A stretch of DNA of 64,000 nucleotides, taken from Hymenobacter sp. 15J16-1T3B (GTDB taxonomy: Bacteria > Bacteroidota > Bacteroidia > Cytophagales > Hymenobacteraceae). The stretch is from NCBI RefSeq assembly GCF_020711235.1, contig NZ_JAJFAV010000020.1, forward strand, positions 46,644 through 110,643, written 5' to 3'. The position numbers were made by a program, and so were the translations under genes. Below the pieces are notes generated by a model. It had not been told where the DNA came from. It did not search any database and was given only the letters and a program-made list of their open reading frames with translations. Below, one piece after another: positions 8,565 through 16,891 of this stretch; position 1 is the stretch's first letter, and each line of letters begins with the position of its first letter.

Positions 8565-8816
8565 CGTCATGCTGAGCTTGTCGAAGCATCTCTACCGCTT
8601 CGCGTGAGCAGCCTATAAAAAAGAACGTTCTGTCGAGCTTGCCGAGACATCTCGCGTGCTGACTTCCGAGAGTAACCTCAACGAAAAGAATAGTCCCTGA
8701 CGTCAGCACGCGAGATTGGCTAGCGCCTTCTTTCAGTTCCTCGACTTCGCTCGGAATGACGACCGAGAGGGGCAGGCGAAGCGGTAGAGATGCTTCGACT
8801 GCGCTCAGCATGACGT
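8565..8816. repeat. Nested inverted intergenic repeat (family 2, subtypes a and b)
   Basis: Outer arms are subtype a (CGTCATGCTGAGC ... GAAGCATCTCTACCGCTTC and its reverse complement near 8780-8816). Inner arms are subtype b (GTCGAGCTTGCCGAGACATC near 8631 and its diverged partner near 8700-8760). It fills the whole 269-base gap between two genes. No other feature was seen in the gap. Confidence 0.8.
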
Positions 8817-8829
8817 TCAGGATTGCAAA

Positions 8830-9990
8830 ATGAACATGAACAAAGCCTTTCCAATACTGCTCTTTGGCCTGCTGACCGCGGGCTGCTCCGTCGCCCAAAA
8901 TCCGGCGAAAACTGCCCAGAAGAACCCCTGGCAGCGCGCCGTCATTGTCGACGAGTTTATCCAGGAAAAAATGCCCTTCCCGGAAAGCCACGCGGCGACC
9001 ATTGCCGAAACCCCGGCGGGGTTAGTAGCCTCGTGGTTTGGCGGCACGAAGGAGCGCAACCCCGACGTGGGCATCTGGGTGAGCCGGCAGGAAAACGGCC
9101 AGTGGACCGCGCCGGTGGAAGTAGCCAACGGCGTGCAGAGCGAAACCCTGCGCTACCCGACCTGGAACCCGGTGCTCTACCAGGTGCCCGGCGGCGAGCT
9201 GCTGCTGTTCTACAAGATCGGGCCCAAGCCCTCGGACTGGAAAGGCTTTATGCGCACCTCCAAGGACAACGGCCGGACCTGGTCGGAAGCCCGGGCGCTG
9301 CCAGAGGGCTACATCGGGCCGGTGAAAAACAAGCCGGTGCTGCTCTCGAACGGCACGCTGCTCAGCCCCACCAGCACCGAGGGCAGCGGCGGCTGGCGCG
9401 TGCACTTGGAAGCTTCGAAGGACAACGGCCAGACTTGGACGATGATCGGGCCGATTGACAACGGCTCGACCCAGGGCGCCATTCAGCCCAGCATCCTCAA
9501 GCACCAGGACGGCCGCCTGCAGCTGCTCTGCCGCAGCCGCGACCGGGCCATCCTGGAGTCGTGGTCCTCGGACCAGGGCCAGACCTGGACGCCGCTCGCG
9601 AAGACGAATCTGCCCAACAACAACTCCGGCACCGACGCGGTGACCTTGCAGGACGGGCGCCAATTGCTGGTGTACAACCACGTATTGCCGCCCGGCACCC
9701 TGGCCAAGGGCCCGCGCACCCCGCTGAATGTAGCCGTGTCCAAGGACGGGAAGGAGTGGTACGCGGCGGCTATTCTGGAAGACTCGCCCATCAGTCAGTA
9801 CTCGTACCCTTCGGTGATTCAGACCAAGGACGGCAAGGTGCATTTCGTGTACACCTGGCGCCGCAAGAGCATCAAGCACGCCGTTATCGACCTCAAGAAA
9901 CTCAAGCTGGTCAAGATTGAGAACGGTCAGTGGCCGGCCTTGAAAGGCTACACCGCGCCTACTGGCACGGCGGAAATCACCAAGGACTAA
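8830..9990 (+). CDS. Lipoprotein of the BNR sialidase fold (GH33-like)
   Basis: A 386-residue protein with a lipoprotein signal ending LTAGC (Cys19), so probably anchored to a membrane. At least three Asp-box repeats of the form S-x-D-x-G-x-T-W are visible (SKDNGRTW, SKDNGQTW, SSDQGQTW), plus SKDGKEW, as in six-bladed sialidase propellers. The conserved stretch YPTWNPVLYQVPGGELLLFYKIG is typical of the BNR_2 group. True sialidase activity is uncertain. In pectin loci GH33-fold enzymes can act on Kdo or Dha-type sugars, so a 2-keto acid sugar hydrolase is an alternative suggested by the neighbours. Confidence 0.75.
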   Translation: MNMNKAFPILLFGLLTAGCSVAQNPAKTAQKNPWQRAVIVDEFIQEKMPFPESHAATIAETPAGLVASWFGGTKERNPDVGIWVSRQENGQWTAPVEVANGVQSETLRYPTWNPVLYQVPGGELLLFYKIGPKPSDWKGFMRTSKDNGRTWSEARALPEGYIGPVKNKPVLLSNGTLLSPTSTEGSGGWRVHLEASKDNGQTWTMIGPIDNGSTQGAIQPSILKHQDGRLQLLCRSRDRAILESWSSDQGQTWTPLAKTNLPNNNSGTDAVTLQDGRQLLVYNHVLPPGTLAKGPRTPLNVAVSKDGKEWYAAAILEDSPISQYSYPSVIQTKDGKVHFVYTWRRKSIKHAVIDLKKLKLVKIENGQWPALKGYTAPTGTAEITKD

Positions 9991-10010
9991 CGGCCTTTCG
10001 GGCGCCTCGT

Positions 10011-10056
10011 TCGCCTCACCCCCTAGCCTCCTCTCCGAAAAGGAGAGGGGGAACTA
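10011..10056 (+). repeat. 47-bp hairpin repeat, copy 4
   Basis: TCGCCTCACCCCCTAGCC, then a CCTCTCC / GGAGAGG hairpin with a GAAAA loop. Slightly diverged. Inverted partner of 10131-10177. Confidence 0.85.
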
Positions 10057-10130
10057 ACCTTAGCTTCTCTAGTTCTAGCTCTCTTTTCGTCCGACGCCTG
10101 CCAAGCATCTCGCTCTAGAACACTAGAGGC

Positions 10131-10177
10131 TAGTTCCTCCTCTCCTTTTCGGAGAGGGGACTTGGGGGTGAGGCGCC
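10131..10177 (-). repeat. 47-bp hairpin repeat, copy 5
   Basis: Inverted copy ending GGGGGTGAGGCGCCC nine bases before the ATG at 10186. The GTGAGGCGC is in frame with that gene (reading VRR) although the ATG is the better start. Confidence 0.85.
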
Positions 10178-10185
10178 CATCCGCC

Positions 10186-11598
10186 ATGTTCAAGAAACTA
10201 CGCCTTCTCACCGTCGGCCTGCTGCTGACGGCCGCCGGCGCCCAAGCGCAAACTGCCGACGAGCAGTATCGTGAGCCGCTGCAGCAGGTGCTGGACGAGA
10301 TTCAGCAGCGCTACGGGGTGAAAATCCGGCCCGACGCGGCCATGGTGAAGGACAAGTACGTGACCTACGCCCAATGGCGCTTCCGCCCCGATGTGGACGA
10401 AACGCTGCGCAACGTGCTGGGCCCGCTCGATTACCAGGCGGCCAAAACGGGCGAGAAGACCTACAAGCTCAAAACCTACCAGTACCACCTCAAGACGCCC
10501 GACGAAGGCGCCGCGCAACTCAAGGAACTGGCCGCCCGCTACCACGACCAGGCCAGCTGGGAGCAGCGCAAAGCGGAGCTGCGCAGCTGCATGTGGTCGG
10601 CGCTGCGGCTGGCGCCGATGCCCGCCAAGCCCGCCAGCAAGCCCATCATCACCAACAAGCGGGAGTACGATGGCTACTCCGTAGAAAACGTGGCGCTGGA
10701 AACTCTGCCCGGCGTGTACGTCACCGGCTCCCTGTACCGCCCGCTCAAGCCCAAAGGCAAAATCCCAGTCATCATCAGCCCCGACGGCCACTTCGGCGAC
10801 GGCCGCTACCGCCCTGACGCCCAGAAGCGCTGCGCCACGCTGGCGCGCATGGGGGCTATGGTCTACAGCTACGACTTGTTTGCCTGGGGCGAATCGACCT
10901 TGCAGTTTAAGAGCGAGGACCACCGCCGTAGCCTGGCTATGACGGTGCAAGCCCTGAACGGCCTGCGGGCCCTGGACTTTCTGCTCGCCCAGAAAAACGC
11001 CGACAAGGACCGCGTGGCCATTACCGGCGGCTCGGGCGGCGGCAGCCAGACCATGCTGCTCACCGCCCTCGATGACCGCATCAAGGTGAGCGTGCCCGTC
11101 GTCATGCTCTCGACCTACCACAGCGGGGGCTGCCCCTGCGAAAGCGGCATGCCGGTGCACCTCTGCGGGGGCGGCACCAACAACGCCGAGCTGGCCGCCA
11201 TGGCTGCCCCGCGCCCCCTGCTGGCCGTCACCGACGGTGGCGACTGGACCGCCCAGACGCCCGAAGTAGCCATGCCTTACCTCAAAACCGTCTATGGCTA
11301 CTATGGCAAGCCGGACCTCGTGCAGAATGCCCACTTCCCCAAGGAAGGCCACGACTACGGCGCTTCCAAGCGCCAAGCCATGTACGCGTTCATGGCCAAA
11401 CATCTGGGCCTGAACCTGCGCATGGCCGAGGACTCCGCGGGCCAGCTGGACGAGTCGAAAGTGACCGTTGAAAAGCAGGAGCAGCAGCTGGTGTTCGGCC
11501 CAAAAGGGGAGGGGTTGCCGGCTGGTGCCCTGCACAGCTTCGAAGCCCTGCAGGCGCTGTTTAATCAGACTGCTTCGCAAGGGCAAGCGAAGCAATAG
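10186..11598 (+). CDS. Secreted alpha/beta-hydrolase, acetylxylan-esterase-like
   Basis: A 470-residue exported hydrolase. ATG at 10186 gives the signal peptide MFKKLRLLTVGLLLTAAGAQA. A small N-terminal domain (about 25-100) resembles STN-type modules, and the alpha/beta-hydrolase domain begins near 155. A catalytic triad can be read: Ser at about 283 in ITGGSGGGS, Asp in AVTDGGDW near 350-353, and His at about 389 in KEGHDYG. Related Bacteroidota proteins are annotated as acetylxylan esterases, so removal of acetyl groups from a pectic or hemicellulosic backbone is plausible. The C-terminal 60 residues are less conserved in appearance. Confidence 0.75.
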   Translation: MFKKLRLLTVGLLLTAAGAQAQTADEQYREPLQQVLDEIQQRYGVKIRPDAAMVKDKYVTYAQWRFRPDVDETLRNVLGPLDYQAAKTGEKTYKLKTYQYHLKTPDEGAAQLKELAARYHDQASWEQRKAELRSCMWSALRLAPMPAKPASKPIITNKREYDGYSVENVALETLPGVYVTGSLYRPLKPKGKIPVIISPDGHFGDGRYRPDAQKRCATLARMGAMVYSYDLFAWGESTLQFKSEDHRRSLAMTVQALNGLRALDFLLAQKNADKDRVAITGGSGGGSQTMLLTALDDRIKVSVPVVMLSTYHSGGCPCESGMPVHLCGGGTNNAELAAMAAPRPLLAVTDGGDWTAQTPEVAMPYLKTVYGYYGKPDLVQNAHFPKEGHDYGASKRQAMYAFMAKHLGLNLRMAEDSAGQLDESKVTVEKQEQQLVFGPKGEGLPAGALHSFEALQALFNQTASQGQAKQ

Positions 11599-11636
11599 AG
11601 CCCAAGGTCTTAGAAACAATTGCAAGAGCAAAAGGC

Positions 11637-11742
11637 GGTCATGCTGAGCTTGTCGAAGCATCTCTACCGCTGACATCAAATACCAAACTCAACGAAGCGG
11701 TAGAGATGCTTCGACCAGCAGACGCCAGATCAAGCATGACGC
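11637..11742. repeat. Inverted intergenic repeat (family 2, subtype a)
   Basis: Arms TCATGCTGAGCTTGTCGAAG (from 11639) and GAAGCGGTAGAGATGCTTCG (about 11694) with an AT-rich centre. The right arm overlaps the 5' region of the gene starting at 11736. Confidence 0.8.
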
Positions 11743-13646
11743 GCATAGTCCGCAATAGTCTCTTCTTTATCCTTGGGGCGCTGGCTTTGCCCGCCCGCGC
11801 CGCCGACATCTGGGTGGCGCCCACCGGCTCCGACCGCAACCCCGGCACTGCCGACAAGCCGCTGGCCACGCTGACCACGGCCCTGCGCCAGGCCCGCGAC
11901 CTGCGCCGCCTGCACGATGCCTCGGTGCAAAACGGCGTCCACATCTGGGTAAAAGGCGGGGAATATCGGCTGACCGAACCCTGGCTGTTCCGCCCCGAAG
12001 ATGCCGGCACCGCCGTGAGCCCGACCATCATCGAAGCTGCGCCGGGGGAGCAGCCGGTGCTCAGCGGCGGCGTGTCGGTAACGGGTTGGAAAAAGGCCGC
12101 TGCCACGGTACCAGGTCTGCCGAAAGCTGCCCAGGGACAGGTGTGGGTGGCCGATGCACCGCTGCTGGCCGGTCGTAGTTTTGATTTCCGGCAGCTGTGG
12201 GTGAACGGCCGCAAAGCCATTCGCGCCCGCACCGCTACCGACGACAACCTGCCCCGCCTGCTGCGCTGGGACACGGACAAGCGCGAAGCGTGGATTCCGG
12301 CCGCGGCCCTGAGCGGCGTGACGCGGGCCGGGCAGCTGGAAATGGTGCTGCACCAGATGTGGGCCGTGAACGTGCTGCGCGTCAAATCGGTGACGGTGCG
12401 GGGCACGGAGGCGCGGGTGACCTTCCAGGAGCCCGAAAGCCGGGTGCAGTTTGAGCACCCCTGGCCCCGGCCCATCATCAACGGCAAAAACGGCAGCTCG
12501 GCCTTTTACCTCGCCAATGCCCCGGAGCTGCTCGACGAGCCCGGCGAGTGGTACTACGACCAGCAGCGCCGGCAGGTGCTCTACTGGCCGCGCCCCGGCG
12601 AAACCATGAGCACGGCCCAGGTAACGGTGCCCGCCCTGGAAACCCTGGTGCAGGTGGCCGGCTCCCTCGACGCGCCGGTGAGCCACCTGCAGTTCAAGGG
12701 CCTGACCTTCGCTTACACCACCTGGCTGCGGCCCTCCGAGCAGGGCCACGTGCCCCTGCAGGCCGGCATGTATCTGCTCGACGGCTACTCCCTGGCTAAG
12801 CCGGGTACGCCCGACAAAGCCGGCCTCGAAAACCAGGCCTGGATTGGCCGCCCGCCCGGCGCCGTGCAGCTCAGCGGGGCCGACCACACCCGCTTCGAGC
12901 GCTGCCGCTTCGAGCACCTGGGTGCCTCCGGGCTCGACTACCTGCAGGGTACCCACGACGACGCCATTGTCGGCTGCGTGTTCCGTGACGTGGCCATCAA
13001 CGGCCTGCAGCTGGGCAAGTTTTCCGACCCCGGCATCGAAACCCACCTGCCCTACAACCCCAAGGACGAGCGGGAAATCTGCACGGGCGAGCTGGTGGAA
13101 AATAACCTCTTCACCGACTGCGGCAACGAGGACTGGGGCGCCTGCGGCATCACCGCCGGCTACGTGCGCCAGACCACCATCCGCCACAACGAAATCAGCC
13201 GGGTGCCCTACACCGGCATCAGCCTGGGCTGGGGCTGGACCAAAACCGCCAACGTCATGCGCGACAACCGCGTGACCCAGAACTACATTCACCACTACGC
13301 CCAGCACACCTACGACGTGGCCGGCGTGTACACCCTCTCGGCCCAGCCCGGCACCGTTGTGAGCGAAAACCGCGTCGATGAAATTGGCCGCGCCGCCTAC
13401 GTGCACGACCCCGACCACTGGTTTTACCTCTACCTCGACGAAGGCTCCTCGGGCATCACGGTGCAGGACAACTGGTGCCCAGCCGAGAAGTTCCTGGCCA
13501 ATGCCAACGGCCCGAACAACGTCTGGAAAAACAACGGCCCAATGGTGTCGGACGCCATCAAGCACGCCGCCGGGCTGGAGGCTGCTTTCCGCGACCTGCG
13601 CGGCGCGGCGCCGAAAGCGGAGCAGAAAACGGGCAAGACTCAATAG
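11736..13646 (+). CDS. Secreted right-handed beta-helix glycosidase, GH141-like
   Basis: A 636-residue exported protein. ATG at 11736 gives the signal peptide MTRIVRNSLFFILGALALPARA. The start of the mature protein (IWVAPTGSDRNPGTADKPLATL) and the later PVLSGGVSVTGWKK match the N-terminal pattern of GH141 and related parallel beta-helix proteins. From about 380 onwards there are many short N- and G-rich coils (for example VENNLFTDCGNEDWGACGIT). GH141 includes an alpha-L-fucosidase of rhamnogalacturonan-II degradation and xylanases. The call is by pattern, so a different beta-helix CAZyme remains possible. Confidence 0.7.
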   Translation: MTRIVRNSLFFILGALALPARAADIWVAPTGSDRNPGTADKPLATLTTALRQARDLRRLHDASVQNGVHIWVKGGEYRLTEPWLFRPEDAGTAVSPTIIEAAPGEQPVLSGGVSVTGWKKAAATVPGLPKAAQGQVWVADAPLLAGRSFDFRQLWVNGRKAIRARTATDDNLPRLLRWDTDKREAWIPAAALSGVTRAGQLEMVLHQMWAVNVLRVKSVTVRGTEARVTFQEPESRVQFEHPWPRPIINGKNGSSAFYLANAPELLDEPGEWYYDQQRRQVLYWPRPGETMSTAQVTVPALETLVQVAGSLDAPVSHLQFKGLTFAYTTWLRPSEQGHVPLQAGMYLLDGYSLAKPGTPDKAGLENQAWIGRPPGAVQLSGADHTRFERCRFEHLGASGLDYLQGTHDDAIVGCVFRDVAINGLQLGKFSDPGIETHLPYNPKDEREICTGELVENNLFTDCGNEDWGACGITAGYVRQTTIRHNEISRVPYTGISLGWGWTKTANVMRDNRVTQNYIHHYAQHTYDVAGVYTLSAQPGTVVSENRVDEIGRAAYVHDPDHWFYLYLDEGSSGITVQDNWCPAEKFLANANGPNNVWKNNGPMVSDAIKHAAGLEAAFRDLRGAAPKAEQKTGKTQ

Positions 13647-13666
13647 CCAAAAAAGAGCAAAAAGAA

Positions 13667-13829
13667 CGTCATGCCCCATCTGGCGTCCGCTTGCCGAAGC
13701 ATCTCTACCGCTTGGGCTGAACGACTCAGAAGTCTCGCATGCGAAATGAAAGAATACACGCTACATCCCTCAATCAGCCAGCTGACTGCAACGAAGCGGT
13801 AGAGATGCTTCGACAAGCTCAGTATGACG
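13667..13829. repeat. Inverted intergenic repeat (family 2, subtype a)
   Basis: Arms GAAGCATCTCTACCGCTT (13695 region) and GAAGCGGTAGAGATGCTTCG (13794 region). It occupies almost all of the 210-base gap between the GH141-like and GH78 genes. Confidence 0.8.
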
Positions 13830-13856
13830 GCTGATTTGCAGTCATCAACTCCCCTG

Positions 13857-16052
13857 ATGCCCCACGCTACCCTGAAACGCTTTACTGCTGCCGCCGCAAC
13901 CGCGCTGGCGCTGTTTGCCACTGAAACCGCCCAGGCCCAGCAGGCCGCCAAGGCCACCTGGATCTGGTACCCCGGCGACTACGAAATCTGGCTCAGCAAC
14001 CAGATGCAGAACCGCCGCACCGAGCGCGGCTCCTTCTTCCCGCCTTTCTGGCGCCTCGACAGCCACTACCCGCTCATCGACTTCCACCAGGACTTCGACC
14101 TGAAAGAAGCCGAGGACGTGGAGCTGCGCGCCGAGGGCCAGTACAACGTCAAGCTCGACGGCAAGCTCATCACTGGCTACCCCACGCGCCTGACGGTGCC
14201 GGCCGGCAAGCACCGGCTCAACATCAAGGTGTACAACCAGCAGCACGTGCCGGCGGTGTTTGTGCAGGGCAAAACCATCGGGACCGATGGCAAGTGGCTG
14301 GTGACCTACGAGGACAAGGAGTGGATTGACGCCTCGGGCAAGGTCTCGGACCAGTCGGGTACCAGCTGGCTGACGGCCGGTAGCTGGAATTTCGATGAGG
14401 CGCAGAAGCTGCCCTCGGCTTTCAAGCTCAAGACCGAGCCGCGCCGGGCCGCCAAGGTCACGCGCAACGCCGATGGCAGTATGCTGGTGGATTTTGGGCG
14501 CGAAACGTTCGGCTACGTGCGCCTGCACGGCCTGCAAGGGCAGGGGCCGACGACCTTGTACTTCGGTGAATCGAAGGAGGAGGCGCTGAGCGTGGAGGGC
14601 TGCGAGACGCTGGAGCGGATGGAGGTGAACCAGCCGCAAAAGGCCGACAAGCTCACGACGCTCACCAAGGCCTTCCGCTACGTGAACATCCGGCCGGAAA
14701 AGGGCGTGACCCTGGATTCGGTGTCGATGCTCTACGAGTACGCGCCGCTGACGGAGCGGGGCCGCTTCCGGTGCTCGGATGAGCAGCTGAACAAGATCTG
14801 GGACGTGGCCGCCTACACCATGCAGCTGACGAGCCGGGAGTTTTTCATCGACGGCATCAAGCGGGACCGGTGGGTGTGGTCGGGCGACGCCTACCAGAGC
14901 TACCTGATGAACTACTACCTGTACTTCGACACGCCAACGGTGAACCGCACCACCTTCGCCCTGCGCGGCAAGGACCCGGTGACCAGCCACGTGAACACCA
15001 TCATGGACTACACCTTCTACTGGTTTATCGGCATCTACGACGCCTACCAGTACTCGGGCGACAAAACCGTGGTGCAGCAGCTCTACCCGCGCATGCAAAG
15101 CCTGATGGACTACTGCCTGAGCCGCCGCAACCAGGACGGCTACATGGAAGGCCTGGCCGGCGACTGGGTATTCATCGACTGGGCCGACGGGCTGAGCAAG
15201 AAGGGCGAAGTCAGCTTCGAGCAGCTGCTTTTGTGCCGCAGTCTGGAAAGCATGGCCCTGTGCGCCAATCTGGTGAACGACCAGGCCGGCGCCCGGAAGT
15301 ACCAGCAGCTGGCGGCTGATCTGAAAGCCAAAATCTTCGCCACCTACTGGAACCCCGCGAAGGGCGCCCTGGTGCACAGCCGCGTGAACGGCCAGCCCAC
15401 CGATAACGTGACGCGCTACGCCAACATGTTCAGCATCTTCTTCGGCTACCTCTCCCCGGCGCAGCAGCAGCAGGTGAAGCAGTCGGTGCTGCTGAACCCG
15501 CAGGTGCCCAAAATCACCACGCCCTACATGCGCTTCTACGAGCTGGAAGCCCTCTGCGCCCTGGGCGAACAGCCCTACGTGCTCAAGGAAATGAAGAGCT
15601 ACTGGGGCGGCATGCTCAACGAAGGTGCTACCGCCTTCTGGGAAGAATACGACCCCACCAAGAAAGGCACCGAACACCTCTCGATGTACGGCCGGCCCTT
15701 CGGCAAAAGCCTCTGCCACGCCTGGGGCGCCAGCCCGATTTACCTGCTGGGCAAGTACTACCTCGGCGTCAAGCCTCTCTCGGCCGGCTACGCCACCTAC
15801 GAAGTGGTGCCCACCCTCGGCGGCCTGCAGTGGATGGAGGGCTCGGTGCCCACGCCCCAGGGCGACATTGCCGTACGCGCCACTCCCAAGGAGCTGAAAG
15901 TGAAAGGCACCACCGGCACCGGTACCCTGCGCTTCAAAAGCAAATCGAAACCGAAGTGCAAAGGCGCCAACATCGAGGCCAAAGGCAACGGCAACTACGA
16001 GCTGCAACTGCAGCCCGGCCGCGAGTACGTGGTGACTTACCAAGCCGTGTAA
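13857..16052 (+). CDS. Secreted GH78-family alpha-L-rhamnosidase (short form)
   Basis: A 731-residue exported protein. ATG at 13857 is used since it directly starts the signal peptide (MPHATLKRFTAAAATALALFATETAQA); an upstream in-frame ATG lies in the repeat. An N-terminal beta-sandwich region (about 30-280) is followed by an (alpha/alpha)6 barrel with the GH78 signature FFIDGIKRDRWVWSGDAY, an equivalent of the DCPQR motif. The later region NEGATAFWEEYDPT contains a conserved glutamate and HLSMYGRPFG follows. It is shorter than the other two GH78 proteins here and belongs to a different branch. It would remove alpha-L-rhamnose. Confidence 0.88.
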   Translation: MPHATLKRFTAAAATALALFATETAQAQQAAKATWIWYPGDYEIWLSNQMQNRRTERGSFFPPFWRLDSHYPLIDFHQDFDLKEAEDVELRAEGQYNVKLDGKLITGYPTRLTVPAGKHRLNIKVYNQQHVPAVFVQGKTIGTDGKWLVTYEDKEWIDASGKVSDQSGTSWLTAGSWNFDEAQKLPSAFKLKTEPRRAAKVTRNADGSMLVDFGRETFGYVRLHGLQGQGPTTLYFGESKEEALSVEGCETLERMEVNQPQKADKLTTLTKAFRYVNIRPEKGVTLDSVSMLYEYAPLTERGRFRCSDEQLNKIWDVAAYTMQLTSREFFIDGIKRDRWVWSGDAYQSYLMNYYLYFDTPTVNRTTFALRGKDPVTSHVNTIMDYTFYWFIGIYDAYQYSGDKTVVQQLYPRMQSLMDYCLSRRNQDGYMEGLAGDWVFIDWADGLSKKGEVSFEQLLLCRSLESMALCANLVNDQAGARKYQQLAADLKAKIFATYWNPAKGALVHSRVNGQPTDNVTRYANMFSIFFGYLSPAQQQQVKQSVLLNPQVPKITTPYMRFYELEALCALGEQPYVLKEMKSYWGGMLNEGATAFWEEYDPTKKGTEHLSMYGRPFGKSLCHAWGASPIYLLGKYYLGVKPLSAGYATYEVVPTLGGLQWMEGSVPTPQGDIAVRATPKELKVKGTTGTGTLRFKSKSKPKCKGANIEAKGNGNYELQLQPGREYVVTYQAV

Positions 16053-16090
16053 CGCCTCACCCCCGGCGTCCTCCTCGAAGAGGGCGAGCC
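16053..16090 (+). repeat. Degenerate hairpin repeat, copy 6
   Basis: CGCCTCACCCCCGGCGTCCTC followed by GAAGAGGGCGAGCCGG. It keeps the order of the family but the stem is shortened. Lies just after the GH78 stop codon. Confidence 0.6.
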
Positions 16091-16137
16091 GGCCGATTCT
16101 GTTTCCGCTTCTTCCGCGGGCTAAAAGCATCCGAGTC

Positions 16138-16854
16138 ATGAAGAACGTTTTGCTGTTGTGGCTGCTGCCCCTGCTAGCCCCCGCCCAGGCCCGCGGCCCC
16201 ATGTCCATCGTGGAGCTGACCGACTACGACAACCGTCTGCAACCGGCCAAGCTGCAGGCCCTCGGCCAACGCTACGCCGACGTGGATTTGCGCCGCTGGC
16301 AGGACGCCAACCACCTGACGCACTTGGTAGCGTACGCCCCCAAAGCCCGCGTCCAGGAGCTGCTGCCGGCGCTGAAGCAGGCCTACCCGACAGCCCGCAT
16401 AAAAGAATACGCCGCGCCTTTCTACCGCTTCGAGCGCAGCCGCTGCGCCGATAAGACGACGGCTAAGCAGTGGGACAACATCATCCTCACCGCCAGCCTG
16501 GTGGCCGACACGGCGAAGCAACACGAGTACCTGCGCTACCACGCCACGCAGTTTCAAGAGTGGCCCGAGGTGTCCAACGGCTTCTGCAACGCCAGCTTTC
16601 AGCAGTTGCTGGTGTTTCGCCGGGGCCGGGAGCTGATGCTGGTCATCAGCATTCCGAAGGGCCAGAGCCTGGACGCCCTGAATCCCAAAACCACCGAAAA
16701 CAACCCGCGCGTGGACGAGTGGAACCAGCGCATGCGCCAGTACCAGGAGGGCCGCAACGGCGCCAAGCCCGGCGAAGTCTGGGTATTCCTGCAGCCCCTG
16801 CCGCCGCTGCCGCCGCTGCCGGCCAAGCCGAAACAGCCAGTTAAGAAAGGCTAA
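16138..16854 (+). CDS. Secreted double-length L-rhamnose mutarotase-like protein
   Basis: A 238-residue protein with a signal peptide (MKNVLLLWLLPLLAPAQARG). The second half (HEYLRYHATQFQEWPEVSNG, then FQQLLVFRRGRELMLVISIPKG and NPRVDEWNQRMRQYQ) matches the RhaM/DUF718 family, which interconverts anomers of L-rhamnose. Classic RhaM is about 104 residues and cytoplasmic; this one is exported and about twice as long, with a first half (ADVDLRRWQDANHLTHLV) that looks like a second, diverged copy. It follows a rhamnosidase gene, which fits a role on released rhamnose outside the cytoplasm. It ends in a proline-rich tail (PLPPLPPLPAKPKQP). Confidence 0.75.
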   Translation: MKNVLLLWLLPLLAPAQARGPMSIVELTDYDNRLQPAKLQALGQRYADVDLRRWQDANHLTHLVAYAPKARVQELLPALKQAYPTARIKEYAAPFYRFERSRCADKTTAKQWDNIILTASLVADTAKQHEYLRYHATQFQEWPEVSNGFCNASFQQLLVFRRGRELMLVISIPKGQSLDALNPKTTENNPRVDEWNQRMRQYQEGRNGAKPGEVWVFLQPLPPLPPLPAKPKQPVKKG

Positions 16855-16891
16855 CTCTCACTGACAACTACCAACTGACAACGCACAATCA

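Larger units (their letters stand above)
10011..10177. mobile_element. MITE-like inverted pair of hairpin repeats without a gene
   Basis: A 167-bp unit with the same inverted arrangement as the DUF559 element but only about 75 bases inside and no reading frame of note. It could be a deletion derivative of that element. It fills the gap between the BNR gene (stop 9990) and the esterase gene (start 10186). Confidence 0.4.

Noticed and set aside
13845..16208. Minus-strand reading frame of 787 codons opposite GH78
   Set aside because: Shadow of the GH78 gene; His/Val/Gly-rich with no motif.
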